64,000 bases of DNA from Oerskovia paurometabola (lineage in GTDB: Bacteria > Actinomycetota > Actinomycetes > Actinomycetales > Cellulomonadaceae). Shown here piece by piece: positions 17,632-26,592 of the stretch. The position numbers and the translations under genes were made by a program. The notes under the pieces are model-generated. The model made no database searches. It was not told the origin of the DNA and worked only from the letters and a program-made list of their open reading frames with translations. The stretch covers positions 3,410,001 through 3,474,000 of the forward strand of contig NZ_JAFBBV010000001.1 in NCBI RefSeq assembly GCF_016907365.1, given 5' to 3'. Positions within the stretch are counted from its first letter, which is position 1. Each line of letters begins with the position of its first letter.

Positions 17632-19119
17632 TCAGCCCTGCCGCGAGCCCCCGCCGTCGCGCAGGACGAGCTGGAGGACGACCTGCGTCCCACCCTCCGG
17701 ACGGGCCGACCACTCGATCGTCCCGCCCAGCTCGTTCGTGACGAGCGTCGCGACGATCTGCGACCCGAGGCCGCTCTTCTTGGGCTTGACCGCAGGCTCG
17801 GTGCCCGGTGCCGGCATGCCCACGCCGTCGTCCGCGACCACGATCCGCAGGGCGGAGCCGTTGCGCCGGGCGTCGATCTCGACGGTCCCGTCCTTGCGGC
17901 CCGAGAAGCCGTGCTCGACCGCGTTCGTCACCAGCTCGGTCAGCACGAGCGCGAGGGGGGTCGCGTCCTCGGCCGGGACCAGGCCGAAGCTCCCGGTCTG
18001 CACCGTGCGGACCTTGGTGTCGGCCGAGGCGACGTCGGCGGCCAGGCGCAGGGCCCTGCCGCCCATGTCGTCGAACTCGACCTCCTCGTCGAGAGTCTGG
18101 GACAGGCTCTCGTGCACCAGGGCGATCGTGGCGACGCGGCGCATGGCCTCCTCGAGCGCGGCTCGCGCCTCGGGCACGTCCATGCGTCGTGCCTGGAGCC
18201 GCAGCAGCGCGGCGACCGTCTGCAGGTTGTTCTTGACGCGGTGATGGATCTCGCGGATCGTCGCGTCCTTGGTGATGAGCTCGCGCTCGCGACGACGCAG
18301 CTCGGAGACGTCGCGGCACAGCAGCACCGCACCGATGCGCTGCCCCGACTCGGTGAGCGGCAGGGCGCGCAGGGACAGGGCGACCCCACGGGCCTCGATG
18401 TCCGTGCGCCACGGCGCACGTCCCATGACCACGAGCGGCAGGGACTCGTCGACCGGGCTCTGGTGCTCGATCAGGTCGGTCGTGACCTCGATGAGCGAAC
18501 GTCCGACGAGGGGTCCGATCACACCGAGGCGGTGGAAGCAGCTCAGGGCGTTGGGGCTCGCGTAGAGGACCTCACCCTCGGAGTTGAGCCTGATCAGCCC
18601 GTCCCCGACACGGGGGGCGCCACGCCGCGGGCCGGTCGCCGCGTTGGGCGCGGGGAACTCGCCGCGGGAGATCATCGCGATGAGGTCGTCGGCGGCCTCG
18701 ACGTAGTTGAGCTCGAGCCGGCTGGGCGTGCGCCCGCTGCCGAGGTTCGTCTGCCGCGCGACGACCGCGATCGCGTGCCCCTCGTGCACGACGGGGATGG
18801 CCTCCTCGCGCACCGCGTACGCACCGAACCAGCGGGGCTCGCGCGATCGCTGCGAGCGGGCCTCCGAGAGGGCGCGCTCGAGCTGGGGACGCTGGCCGTC
18901 GGGAGCCATCGAACCGACGATGTCGTCGTAGTGGACGGTGGCCCCGGTGCTCGGTCGGCACTGGGACACGGCGACGAAGTTCCCGTCGCCCGTGGGCAGC
19001 CACAGGACGAGGTCGGCGAACGCCAGGTCGGAGATGACCTGCCAGTCCCCGACGAGAAGGTGCAGCCACTCGTTGTCGGCAGGCGACAGCTCGGCGTGGC
19101 GGGAGATCAAGTCACTCAT
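17632..19119 (-). CDS. pdtaS: PdtaS-like cytoplasmic sensor histidine kinase (GAF-PAS-HisKA_2)
   Basis: 495 residues, close to mycobacterial PdtaS (501). There is no membrane helix. An N-terminal GAF domain (about 10-155, starting around VGDWQVISDLAFADLVLWL) is followed by a PAS domain (about 170-280, ending GAVLLCRDVSELRRRE) and a HisKA_2 box REIHHRVKNNLQTVAALL (His about 292-293). The HATPase_c domain has ELVTNAVEHGF and DDGVGMP. PdtaS phosphorylates the RNA-binding antiterminator PdtaR. No pdtaR is in the window. ATG 19119 is preferred over 19146 because the likely -10 box TACGCT (complement of 19136-19141) lies between the two. Confidence 0.9.
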   Translation of the reverse strand: MSDLISRHAELSPADNEWLHLLVGDWQVISDLAFADLVLWLPTGDGNFVAVSQCRPSTGATVHYDDIVGSMAPDGQRPQLERALSEARSQRSREPRWFGAYAVREEAIPVVHEGHAIAVVARQTNLGSGRTPSRLELNYVEAADDLIAMISRGEFPAPNAATGPRRGAPRVGDGLIRLNSEGEVLYASPNALSCFHRLGVIGPLVGRSLIEVTTDLIEHQSPVDESLPLVVMGRAPWRTDIEARGVALSLRALPLTESGQRIGAVLLCRDVSELRRRERELITKDATIREIHHRVKNNLQTVAALLRLQARRMDVPEARAALEEAMRRVATIALVHESLSQTLDEEVEFDDMGGRALRLAADVASADTKVRTVQTGSFGLVPAEDATPLALVLTELVTNAVEHGFSGRKDGTVEIDARRNGSALRIVVADDGVGMPAPGTEPAVKPKKSGLGSQIVATLVTNELGGTIEWSARPEGGTQVVLQLVLRDGGGSRQG

Positions 19120-19184
19120 GGCAGACACGGGCTCCAGCGTACGCATGCCCTGCCGTCTTCACGGGATCGGGGCTCTTCCTTGGG

Positions 19185-19190
19185 TAGAGT
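19185..19190 (+). promoter_or_regulatory. putative -10 box of the DUF2505 gene
   Basis: TAGAGT, about 50 bases before the GTG start at 19243, giving a leader that contains the ribosome site GAGGAG at 19232-19237. Pattern-based call. Confidence 0.4.
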
Positions 19191-19242
19191 CGGTCTCCCC
19201 GGCGCACCTTGCGCGCCGGTCAGCACGTCCCGAGGAGATCCT

Positions 19243-19749
19243 GTGCACCTGAGCGTCGATCTGCACTACCCCGCCGGTCTGGACGACGTCACCGCGATGC
19301 TCGCGAGCGAGGCATTCGTCCGGTGGCGCGCGCAGCGCACGGGTGGCCCGCAGAGCCTCGTGGACCTCGCGGACGTGACGGGGTCGCTCGCGGAGGGCTT
19401 CTCGGTGGTCGTGCGGCGCACGCTGCCCACGGACCAGATCCCCGGCCACCTGCGCGCCTTCGTGGGGAACGCGCTCGAGATCCGCCAGGCCGAGGTCTGG
19501 GAGCCTGCGGTGGACGGGGTGCGGCGGGGAACCGTCTCGCTCGAGATCACGGGCGCGCCCGTGCGCATGACCGGCACGGTCTCGCTCGAGGCCCTGCCCG
19601 ACGGCGGGACCCGCCAGTCGTACGAGGGCGAGCTCAAGGCGACGGTCCCCTTGTTCGCGGCGGCCGTCGAAGACGCCGCAGCAGGTGCCGTCCGGGCCAC
19701 GCTGGCGTCCGAGGAGCAGGCCGGCGTGGAGTGGCTCACGGCCCCCTGA
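19243..19749 (+). CDS. DUF2505 domain-containing protein
   Basis: 168 residues that cover a single DUF2505 domain. It opens with LSVDLHYPAGLDDVTAML and ends with AAVEDAAAGAVRATLASEEQAG. The alternating hydrophobic strands and the C-terminal amphipathic helix suggest a START/polyketide-cyclase-like helix-grip fold that may bind a lipid-like ligand. DUF2505 genes are found next to pdtaS/whiB1 or envelope genes in many actinobacteria, but no function is established. GTG 19243 has GAGGAG five bases upstream. It is divergent from pdtaS, with start codons about 123 bases apart. Confidence 0.85.
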   Translation: MHLSVDLHYPAGLDDVTAMLASEAFVRWRAQRTGGPQSLVDLADVTGSLAEGFSVVVRRTLPTDQIPGHLRAFVGNALEIRQAEVWEPAVDGVRRGTVSLEITGAPVRMTGTVSLEALPDGGTRQSYEGELKATVPLFAAAVEDAAAGAVRATLASEEQAGVEWLTAP

Positions 19750-19914
19750 CGGTGACGTCGGCGGGCTCCGGACGGGCCTGTGCCGAGTGCCGGACGACGG
19801 GTCCGCGCGAGCGCCCAGCGCACGCGGCGAATCCCATACAGGCGGTCGGTAACCGATAACGATTCGGGTACGGGATTCCGCAGGAAAACGTCCTGACCTG
19901 CACGGATGCCACCG

Positions 19915-19928
19915 TGGGAGCGTTTCCA
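19915..19928. promoter_or_regulatory. CebR-type operator 1
   Basis: TGGGAGCGTTTCCA, 12 of 14 matches to the CebR palindrome TGGGAGCGCTCCCA known from Streptomyces. It lies about 24 bases upstream of a TTGACA -35 element (19952-19957). The rest of the 310-base gap 19750-20059 holds operators 2 and 3 and nothing else interpretable. Confidence 0.8.
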
Positions 19929-19993
19929 CCACGTTCTGTCACCTCCCGAGGTTGACATCCCGAGAAGTCAGCAGCCACCATCATGGCACTTCG

Positions 19994-20007
19994 TGGGAGC
20001 GCTACCA
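19994..20007. promoter_or_regulatory. CebR-type operator 2
   Basis: TGGGAGCGCTACCA, 13 of 14 matches to the CebR palindrome. It lies downstream of the TTGACA element at 19952-19957, where bound repressor would block initiation or elongation. Confidence 0.88.
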
Positions 20008-20019
20008 CTCAAAGGAGGA

Positions 20020-20033
20020 TGGGAGCGCTGCCA
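20020..20033. promoter_or_regulatory. CebR-type operator 3
   Basis: TGGGAGCGCTGCCA, 13 of 14 matches to the CebR palindrome. It starts 26 bases after operator 2, between the promoter and the start codon at 20060. Confidence 0.88.
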
Positions 20034-20059
20034 CGCCGATCATCGACAAGGGAGTCACC

Positions 20060-21391
20060 GTGCTGAGCAGCACCCGTTCGACCCGCACCCGCACAGCGAC
20101 CGTCGCCGTGGCAGGCCTCGCGACCCTCGCCCTCACCCTGACCGCCTGCTCCTCGGGCTCCGGCTCGTCGGACGAGGGCAGTGGTTCGGCCGACGGCAAG
20201 ATCACGCTCACCGTCGCGACGTTCAACGACTTCGGTTACACCCAGGAGCTCCTCGACGCCTACACCGCGGAGCACCCCGACGTCACCGTCAAGCAGACCA
20301 AGGCTGCCAAGGCCGAGGACGCGCGCACCAACATGACGACCAAGCTCGCCGCAGGCGGCGACGGCCTGGCCGACATCGAAGCCATCGAGGTGGACTGGCT
20401 CCCCGAGCTCATGCAGTACCCCGATCTCTTCACCGACCTGACCGACGCGTCCCTCGACGGGCGGTGGGTCGACTGGAAGGTCCAGCAGGCCACGACCACC
20501 GACGGCAAGGTCATCGGCTACGGCACCGACATCGGGCCGAGCGCGATCTGCTACCGCCAGGACCTGTTCGGAGCGGCGGGCCTGCCCACCGACCCCGCTG
20601 CGGTCGCCGAGCTCCTCGGCGGCGCGGACGCCACCTGGGACGACTACTTCGCCGCAGGTGCCACCTTCACCGCCGCGAGCGACTCCGCCTGGTACGACAG
20701 CGCGATGTCGATCTCCCAGGGCATGGTCAACCAGATCGACAACGCGTACGAGGAGTCCGACGGCACGCCCAAGGACCTCGCGACCAACACCGAGATCCAG
20801 GACATCTACACCACCGTCGTGGAGCAGTCCACCACGAACGGCCTGTCCGCCGGCCTCGAGCAGTGGAGCGCCGACTGGGACGCCGCGTTCCAGAACAACG
20901 GCTTCGCCACGATGATCTGCCCGGCCTGGATGACGGGCCCGGTCGAGGAGCGCTCGGGCGGTGTGACCGGCTGGAACGTCGCCGACGTCTTCCCCGGGGG
21001 CGGCCTCAACTGGGGCGGGTCCTTCCTCACGGTGCCGGCCTCCGGCAAGAACGCCGAAGCCGCCAAGGAGCTCGCCGCCTGGCTGACCGACCCGGCCCAG
21101 CAGACCAAGGCCTTCGAGAACGCCGGCACCTTCCCCTCGCAGATCGAGGCGCAGGAGTCCGAGGCCGTGCAGACGTTCACCAACGACTTCTTCAACGCCG
21201 CACCCGTGGGCAGCATCTTCGTCAACCGCGCCCTCGCGATCGACGGCGCACCCTTCAAGGGCGCCAACTACTTCTCGATCCACCAGACCGTCCAGGACGC
21301 CATCAAGCGCGTCGACGTCGAGAAGACCGACGACGCCTCGTCCTCGTGGGACAAGGCCGTCCAGTCCTTCAAGGACCTGGGCCTGAGCTGA
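20060..21391 (+). CDS. cebE: cellobiose-type ABC transporter substrate-binding lipoprotein
   Basis: 443 residues. The signal peptide ends in the lipobox LTAC with lipidated Cys30. A Ser/Gly linker is followed by a family 1 solute-binding fold (ITLTVATFNDFGYTQELLDAYTAEHPDVT). It captures an oligosaccharide outside the membrane for the two permeases downstream. The substrate is inferred to be cellobiose or a cellooligosaccharide from three CebR-type operators upstream, the GH1 beta-glucosidase at the end of the operon and the LacI-type CebR gene after it. GTG 20060 has AAGGGAG five bases upstream. The ATPase (MsiK type) that would energise this transporter is not in the window. Confidence 0.9.
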   Translation: MLSSTRSTRTRTATVAVAGLATLALTLTACSSGSGSSDEGSGSADGKITLTVATFNDFGYTQELLDAYTAEHPDVTVKQTKAAKAEDARTNMTTKLAAGGDGLADIEAIEVDWLPELMQYPDLFTDLTDASLDGRWVDWKVQQATTTDGKVIGYGTDIGPSAICYRQDLFGAAGLPTDPAAVAELLGGADATWDDYFAAGATFTAASDSAWYDSAMSISQGMVNQIDNAYEESDGTPKDLATNTEIQDIYTTVVEQSTTNGLSAGLEQWSADWDAAFQNNGFATMICPAWMTGPVEERSGGVTGWNVADVFPGGGLNWGGSFLTVPASGKNAEAAKELAAWLTDPAQQTKAFENAGTFPSQIEAQESEAVQTFTNDFFNAAPVGSIFVNRALAIDGAPFKGANYFSIHQTVQDAIKRVDVEKTDDASSSWDKAVQSFKDLGLS

Positions 21392-21397
21392 TCCGGC

Positions 21398-21432
21398 GCG
21401 CGGGGTGACCACCGAGGGTGGTCACCCCGCGC
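21398..21432 (+). terminator. intercistronic hairpin between cebE and cebF
   Basis: Perfect 16-bp stem (GCGCGGGGTGACCACC, 21398-21413, with 21417-21432) and a GAG loop, seven bases after the binding-protein stop. In sugar ABC operons such hairpins often act as partial terminators or 3'-end stabilisers that raise binding-protein levels over permease levels. Confidence 0.75.
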
Positions 21433-21494
21433 TCCCACGTCCCAGCCCGCCGTCGGGCATCGCGTCCCCGCTCGACCCAGCACAGGAAAGTCGG

Positions 21495-22625
21495 ATGAGC
21501 GTCCTCACTCCCACCCAGCCCAACCAGGGCCTCGACGGGCCGGCACCACGCCCTCAGCGGCGCGTCGGCTTCTCCCAGCGCCTCGGCCGCTGGGACGTCA
21601 AGCTCTCCCCCTACCTCTACATCTCCCCGTTCTTCGTCCTCTTCGCCATCACCGGCTTGTTCCCCCTGGCGTACACCGCGTTCGTGTCCGTCCACGAGTG
21701 GAACCTGCTGGGCGGGCAGGGAGACTTCGTCGGCCTCCAGAACTTCACCGACGTGCTCGCACAGCCCACGTTCTGGAAGTCGCTGCGCAACACGTTCTCG
21801 ATCTTCGTGCTCTCCTCGGTCCCGCAGGTGATCTGCGCGATCATCATCGCCGCCCTGCTCGACCAGAACCTGCGGGCCGCGACCTTCTGGCGCATGGGCG
21901 TCCTGCTTCCCTACGTCGTCGCCCCCATCGCCGTCAGCCTCATCTTCGGCCGCCTCTTCGCCGACCAGTACGGTCTCATCAACGGGTTGCTCGGAGTGAT
22001 CGGGATCGAACCGATCCGCTGGCACGCCGACGCGTTCGCGAGCCACGTCGCGATCGCCTCGATGGTCAACTTCCGCTGGACCGGCTACAACGCGCTCATC
22101 TTCCTCGCGGCGATGCAGGCCGTCCCGCGCGAGCTCTACGAAGCCGCGATCATCGACGGTGCAGGCCGCCTGCGGCAGTTCTTCTCCGTGACCGTCCCGC
22201 AGATCCGCGCCACCATCATCTTCGTCATCATCACGTCGACGATCGGTGGCCTGCAGATCTTCGACGAGGTCCGTGCGTTCGACGCGCAGGGCCTCGGCGG
22301 AGCGGACCGCCAGTGGATGACGACGGTCCTCTACCTGTACGACGTCGCGTGGGGCAACCAGAAGAACTTCGGCCGCGCCGCAGCGATCGCCTGGATCCTG
22401 TTCATCGTCATCCTGCTCATCGGCCTCGTGAACTTCGCGATCACGCGCAGCATCTCGACGTCGGGACCCAGCAAGAAGGCGCCACGATCGGTCCAGCGCG
22501 CCCGGCGCAAGGCAGCCGCCGCCGCGGTCCGCGCCCAGAACGCGTCCAGCCCGCGCGGAGGCACTCCCGCACGCCGTCCCAGCAGCGCGCCCACGAGCGC
22601 ACCGAACGAACGGAAGAAGCGATGA
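21495..22625 (+). CDS. cebF: cellobiose-type ABC transporter permease, MalF family
   Basis: 376 residues with six membrane helices after a short cytoplasmic N-terminus. The first is LSPYLYISPFFVLFAITGLFPLAY. The EAA loop that docks the ATPase is present as ELYEAAIIDGAGRLRQFFSVTVPQ. The last 50 residues are an unusual basic, Ala/Arg/Ser-rich tail (SKKAPRSVQRARRKAAAAA and on) that lies beyond the conserved fold and is probably cytoplasmic. ATG 21495 follows GGAAAG. The stop overlaps the next gene as ATGA. It pairs with CebG to form the channel. Confidence 0.92.
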   Translation: MSVLTPTQPNQGLDGPAPRPQRRVGFSQRLGRWDVKLSPYLYISPFFVLFAITGLFPLAYTAFVSVHEWNLLGGQGDFVGLQNFTDVLAQPTFWKSLRNTFSIFVLSSVPQVICAIIIAALLDQNLRAATFWRMGVLLPYVVAPIAVSLIFGRLFADQYGLINGLLGVIGIEPIRWHADAFASHVAIASMVNFRWTGYNALIFLAAMQAVPRELYEAAIIDGAGRLRQFFSVTVPQIRATIIFVIITSTIGGLQIFDEVRAFDAQGLGGADRQWMTTVLYLYDVAWGNQKNFGRAAAIAWILFIVILLIGLVNFAITRSISTSGPSKKAPRSVQRARRKAAAAAVRAQNASSPRGGTPARRPSSAPTSAPNERKKR

Positions 22626-23551
22626 GCTCGATCCCCGTCGTCGCGCAGACCGCCGGAGCGGGCGCCGCCCGCGCGGCCGCCCGGCGCCCGAACCGCCGCC
22701 CGGTCCGCAAGGGCACCGGAGGCTACACCCGCCGACCGGGCTGGATCACCTACGCGATCCTCGGCCTCGTGCTGCTGGTCTCGGTCTTCCCCCTGTACTT
22801 CACGCTCATCCTGGGCTCGTCGACTCCCGAGGCGATCTCCAAGGACGCGCTGCCGCAGCTCCTGCCCGACATGAGCCTGTTCACGCAGTTCGCGGAGGTC
22901 ATCGGGTCGAGCGCGATCAACTTCTGGAAGGCGTTCACCAACTCGGTGATCATCGCGGTCATCACGTCGCTGTCCGTGGTCCTGTTCTCCACGCTCGCGG
23001 GCTACTCGTTCGCCAAGCTCCGGTTCCGTGGCCGCGGCCCCCTGCTGGTCTTCGTCATCGCCACCATGGCCGTGCCCACCCAGCTCGGCGTGATCCCCAT
23101 GTTCATCCTCATGTCCGACCTCGGGTGGATCGGCAAGCTGCAGGCCGTGATCGTGCCGTCGCTCGTCACCGCGTTCGGCGTGTTCTGGATGACGCAGTAC
23201 CTGTCCGAGTCGCTGCCCTTCGAGCTCATCGAGGCCGCACGCGTCGACGGCGCCTCGATGTTCCGGACCTTCTGGTCGATCGCCCTGCCCGCAGCCCGGC
23301 CCGCAGCCGCGATGCTCGGCCTCTTCACGTTCGTCCAGCAGTGGACGAACTTCTTCTGGCCGTCCATCGTGTTGAACCAGGAGAACCCGACGCTGCCGCT
23401 CGTGGTGCGGTCGCTGCAGGCGAACTACTTCGTGGACTACTCGCTCGTCATGGCGGGCGTGTTCCTCGTGACGCTGCCGCTGATCGTGCTGTTCATCTTC
23501 ACCGGTCGCCAGCTGGTCGCCGGCATCATGCAAGGAGCTGTCAAGGGATGA
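22622..23551 (+). CDS. cebG: cellobiose-type ABC transporter permease, MalG family
   Basis: 309 residues. A basic N-terminus (about 45 residues) precedes six helices, starting WITYAILGLVLLVSVFPLYF. The EAA motif is ELIEAARVDGASMFRTFWSIALP, and the C-terminus GRQLVAGIMQGAVKG is the classic MalG-type ending. ATG 22622 overlaps the cebF stop and its own stop overlaps the beta-glucosidase start, so translation of cebF, cebG and the glucosidase is coupled. It forms the channel with CebF. Confidence 0.93.
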   Translation: MSSIPVVAQTAGAGAARAAARRPNRRPVRKGTGGYTRRPGWITYAILGLVLLVSVFPLYFTLILGSSTPEAISKDALPQLLPDMSLFTQFAEVIGSSAINFWKAFTNSVIIAVITSLSVVLFSTLAGYSFAKLRFRGRGPLLVFVIATMAVPTQLGVIPMFILMSDLGWIGKLQAVIVPSLVTAFGVFWMTQYLSESLPFELIEAARVDGASMFRTFWSIALPAARPAAAMLGLFTFVQQWTNFFWPSIVLNQENPTLPLVVRSLQANYFVDYSLVMAGVFLVTLPLIVLFIFTGRQLVAGIMQGAVKG

Positions 23552-24999
23552 CCGAGATCATCACCCCCCGCCACCTGGGCGCCACCGACCGCGTCGAGTT
23601 CCCCCAGGGATTCCTCTGGGGCGCCGCGACCGCCGCGTTCCAGATCGAGGGGGCTGCGCACACCGACGGCCGCGAGGACTCCGTCTGGGACACGTTCTGC
23701 CGCGTCCCGGGGGCCGTCCTGGGCGGCGACGACGGCGAGGTCGCGTGCGACCACTACCACCGCTACCGCGAGGACGTCGCGCTCCTGTCCGACCTGAACC
23801 TGGGCACCTACCGGTTCTCGTCGTCGTGGGCCCGCGTCCAGCCGGGCGGCGGCGCGGTCAACCAGAAGGGGCTGGACTTCTACTCCCGCCTCGTCGACGA
23901 GCTCCTCGCCAAGGACCTGCTGCCCTGGATCACGCTCTACCACTGGGACCTGCCGCAGGCGATCGAGGACCAGGGCGGATGGACCAACCGCGACACGGCC
24001 TACCGCTTCGCGGACTACGCCGTGACGATGCACGAGGCGCTCGGCGACCGTGTCGGGGTCTGGACGACGCTCAACGAGCCGTGGTGCTCGGCCTTCCTCG
24101 GGTACACGGGTGGCGTCCACGCCCCCGGGCGCCAGAGCCGCCCCGACGGGCTGGCCGCGGCGCACCACCTCCTGCTCGGCCACGGCCTCGCGGTCCAGGC
24201 GCTGCGTGAGCGGGCCCCCGAGGCGAACCTCGGGATCACGCTCAACTTCACGGTCGCCGACCCCCTCGACCCGACCGACCCGGGCGACGTCGACGCGGCC
24301 CGCCGCATCGACGGTCAGTTCAACCGGATCTTCCTCGACCCGGTCATCAAGGGCGAGTACCCGGCCGACGTCCTCGCGGACGTCGAGGAGTACGGCTTCG
24401 CGCAGCACGTCCAGGACGGCGACCTCGAGATCATCTCGTCGCCCATCGACGCGCTCGGCGTGAACTACTACCACGGTGAGCTGGTCTCCTCACGGCCCGC
24501 GTCGACCACGCTGGACGGCTCCGCGCCGGTCGAGCGTCCGACGTCGAGCCCGTACCCCGCGGCCGACGGCGTGTTCAACCACCCGCGCGGGCTGCCCGTC
24601 ACGGACCAGAGCTGGGAGGTCCAGCCGGAGGGGCTCACGCGCCTGCTCAACCGCCTCCAGGCGGACTACACGGGTCCCGCGGGGGTGCCGCTCTACATCA
24701 CCGAGAACGGCTGCGCCTACGACGACGTCGTGGAGGCCGACGGGTCGGTCGACGACCAGAACCGCCTCGAGTTCTTCGACGCCCACCTGCGGGCCGTCAA
24801 GGACGCGATCGACGACGGCGCCGACGTCCGCGGCTACTTCGCGTGGTCGCTCCTGGACAACTTCGAGTGGTCCTGGGGCTACTCCAAGCGCTTCGGGATC
24901 GTCCGGGTCGACTACGAGACCCAGGAGCGCACCGTCAAGGCGAGCGGGCACTGGTTCGCCCAGGTCGCGTCCCAGAACGCGGTTCCCGCCCGCCCCTGA
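23548..24999 (+). CDS. bglC: GH1 beta-glucosidase
   Basis: 483 residues, one complete GH1 domain and no signal peptide, so it acts in the cytoplasm. The N-terminal signature FLWGAATAAFQIEGA is present. The acid/base Glu177 is in TLNEPW and the nucleophile Glu386 is in YITENG. It should hydrolyse imported cellobiose or short beta-glucosides to glucose. ATG 23548 overlaps the cebG stop, so the enzyme is the last gene of the transporter operon. The binding, import, cleavage and repression genes in one run match the Streptomyces cebR-cebEFG-bglC logic. Confidence 0.95.
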   Translation: MTEIITPRHLGATDRVEFPQGFLWGAATAAFQIEGAAHTDGREDSVWDTFCRVPGAVLGGDDGEVACDHYHRYREDVALLSDLNLGTYRFSSSWARVQPGGGAVNQKGLDFYSRLVDELLAKDLLPWITLYHWDLPQAIEDQGGWTNRDTAYRFADYAVTMHEALGDRVGVWTTLNEPWCSAFLGYTGGVHAPGRQSRPDGLAAAHHLLLGHGLAVQALRERAPEANLGITLNFTVADPLDPTDPGDVDAARRIDGQFNRIFLDPVIKGEYPADVLADVEEYGFAQHVQDGDLEIISSPIDALGVNYYHGELVSSRPASTTLDGSAPVERPTSSPYPAADGVFNHPRGLPVTDQSWEVQPEGLTRLLNRLQADYTGPAGVPLYITENGCAYDDVVEADGSVDDQNRLEFFDAHLRAVKDAIDDGADVRGYFAWSLLDNFEWSWGYSKRFGIVRVDYETQERTVKASGHWFAQVASQNAVPARP

Positions 25000-25044
25000 G
25001 GGCGCGAGCGGAAACGTGGCAGTTCTCTCATCCAGGCCTGGCAG

Positions 25045-25050
25045 GATACT
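25045..25050 (+). promoter_or_regulatory. -10 box of a leaderless cebR transcript
   Basis: GATACT ends six bases before the ATG at 25057. It suggests that cebR has its own promoter in the 57-base gap after the beta-glucosidase. I see no CebR palindrome here, so autoregulation is not evident. Confidence 0.45.
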
Positions 25051-25056
25051 GAGACC

Positions 25057-26073
25057 ATGAGCACCCTGAGTTCCGCGCCGACCCTGGACGAGGTCGCACA
25101 GACGGCCGGCGTGTCCCGCTCGACCGCGTCCCGTGCCATCAACGGCGGCCTGCGCGTCTCCCCCGAGGCGCAGGCCGCCGTGGACGCGGCCGTCGCCCAG
25201 CTCGGGTACACCCCGAACAGGGCGGCACGGTCCCTCGTGACACGGCGCACCGACTCGATCGCGCTCGTGGTCCCCGAGCCCGACGAGCGCATCCTCACGG
25301 ACCCGTTCCTGTCGGGGACCCTGCGCGGGGTCAGCGCGGCGCTCGCCCCCACGGACCTGCAGCTCGTGCTGCTCATCGCTCGGCCCGACGAGCACGCGGG
25401 CCGCATCGTGCGCTACCTGCGCAGCGGTCACGTGGACGGCGCGATCATCACGTCGCACCACCGCGAGGACGACCTCGAGGGCGCCGTGCTCGCCTCCCCG
25501 CTCCCCGCGGTGTTCGTCGGGCGACCCTTCACGGCCATGGACGACCTGGTCTACGTCGACGTGGACAACGTCGAGGGCGGGCGCATCGCGACCCAGCGCC
25601 TGATCGACGGCGGCTACCGCCGCATCGCGACGATCACCGGCCCCCAGGACATGACGGCGGGCGTGGACCGCCTCGCCGGCTGGCGCGAGGCGCTGCGCGC
25701 GGCGGGCCTGCCCGACGACGCGATCGCCTCGGGGGACTTCGCCGCGGCCGGCGGGGCGGCGGCCATGGAGGAGCTCCTGGACCGCCACCCCGACATCGAC
25801 GCGGTCTTCGCCGCCTCGGACCTCATGGCCGAGGGCGCGCTGCGCGTGCTCCGTGCACGGGGCAAGTCCGTGCCTGGTGACGTGGCCGTCGTCGGTTTCG
25901 ACAACCTCGGCGTCGCCGGGGCGACCAGCCCGGCTCTGACGACCGTGCAGAACCCCGTCGTGGAGATGGTCAAGGCCGCGACCGGGATGCTGCTCGACCT
26001 CATCGCGGGCCACCCCGTCGCGCGGTCCCCGCGCGTCTTCTCCCCCGAGCTCATCCGCGGGGCGTCGGACTGA
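25057..26073 (+). CDS. cebR: LacI-family repressor, CebR type
   Basis: 338 residues. N-terminal helix-turn-helix (about 8-28: LDEVAQTAGVSRSTASRAING), hinge helix VSPEAQAAVDAAVAQLGYTPN, then a periplasmic-binding-protein-like effector domain to the C-terminus. It lies directly after the cellobiose-type operon. The three CebR-type palindromes in front of that operon are its likely targets, with cellobiose as the probable inducer. The symbol rests on operator and operon context, not on a specificity residue I can name. It is convergent with the SdpI-like gene, only ten bases away. Confidence 0.88.
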   Translation: MSTLSSAPTLDEVAQTAGVSRSTASRAINGGLRVSPEAQAAVDAAVAQLGYTPNRAARSLVTRRTDSIALVVPEPDERILTDPFLSGTLRGVSAALAPTDLQLVLLIARPDEHAGRIVRYLRSGHVDGAIITSHHREDDLEGAVLASPLPAVFVGRPFTAMDDLVYVDVDNVEGGRIATQRLIDGGYRRIATITGPQDMTAGVDRLAGWREALRAAGLPDDAIASGDFAAAGGAAAMEELLDRHPDIDAVFAASDLMAEGALRVLRARGKSVPGDVAVVGFDNLGVAGATSPALTTVQNPVVEMVKAATGMLLDLIAGHPVARSPRVFSPELIRGASD

Positions 26074-26083
26074 CCGTGGCGCG

Positions 26084-26458
26084 CTAGTCGACGTCCCACT
26101 GCTCGGCGCGCTCGGCGCCCTGTCCCGCGTCCGCGCCGCGCGCCGCGACCTCGGCGACGGCCGCCGCCGTGATCCCCTCGGTGAGGAGCGCTCCGGCGAC
26201 GACGAAGAACACGACGTCCGTGGCGCCGTCTGGCCCCATGACGCTCCCGACGACCGCGAGCGCCACGACGAGCGCCGCCCCCGGCAGCACCACCTTGAGC
26301 GCCGCGCGGTGCCCGGCGATCCACCCCGCGTCGCTGCGCTGGGTCGCGGGGGTCCGGATCCCGATCAGGCCGTTGCGCGTCATCCGGTCGGTCGCGCCGA
26401 GCCAGGCGAGCCACACGACGAGGAGCGCCACGACGACGATGATCCAGACAGCGAGCAC
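26084..26458 (-). CDS. SdpI-like small membrane protein
   Basis: 124 residues. First helix at 1-20 (AVWIIVVVALLVVWLAWLG), then the SdpI-family cytoplasmic motif RNGLIGIRTPATQRSDAGWIAGHRAA split over the loop, and two further helices. The tail is acidic. Bacillus SdpI is the immunity protein for a toxin, and related actinobacterial proteins have no established role. GTG 26458 is chosen because GAGGAGG lies four bases upstream. An open extension to 26545 would add a Pro/Arg-rich stretch with no family match. It is convergent with cebR. Confidence 0.75.
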   Translation of the reverse strand: MLAVWIIVVVALLVVWLAWLGATDRMTRNGLIGIRTPATQRSDAGWIAGHRAALKVVLPGAALVVALAVVGSVMGPDGATDVVFFVVAGALLTEGITAAAVAEVAARGADAGQGAERAEQWDVD

Positions 26459-26592
26459 GGGGCCTCCTCGACGAGGTCGGACGTGTGCCGCGGTCGGCGG
26501 GGCCCGTTCCGCGGGAGCACGGCACGAGCCTAGGCCCCAGCGCACGAACCACGGGTGCGACCGGCCCTGCCGCGCTCCGGATCATGCTGACA

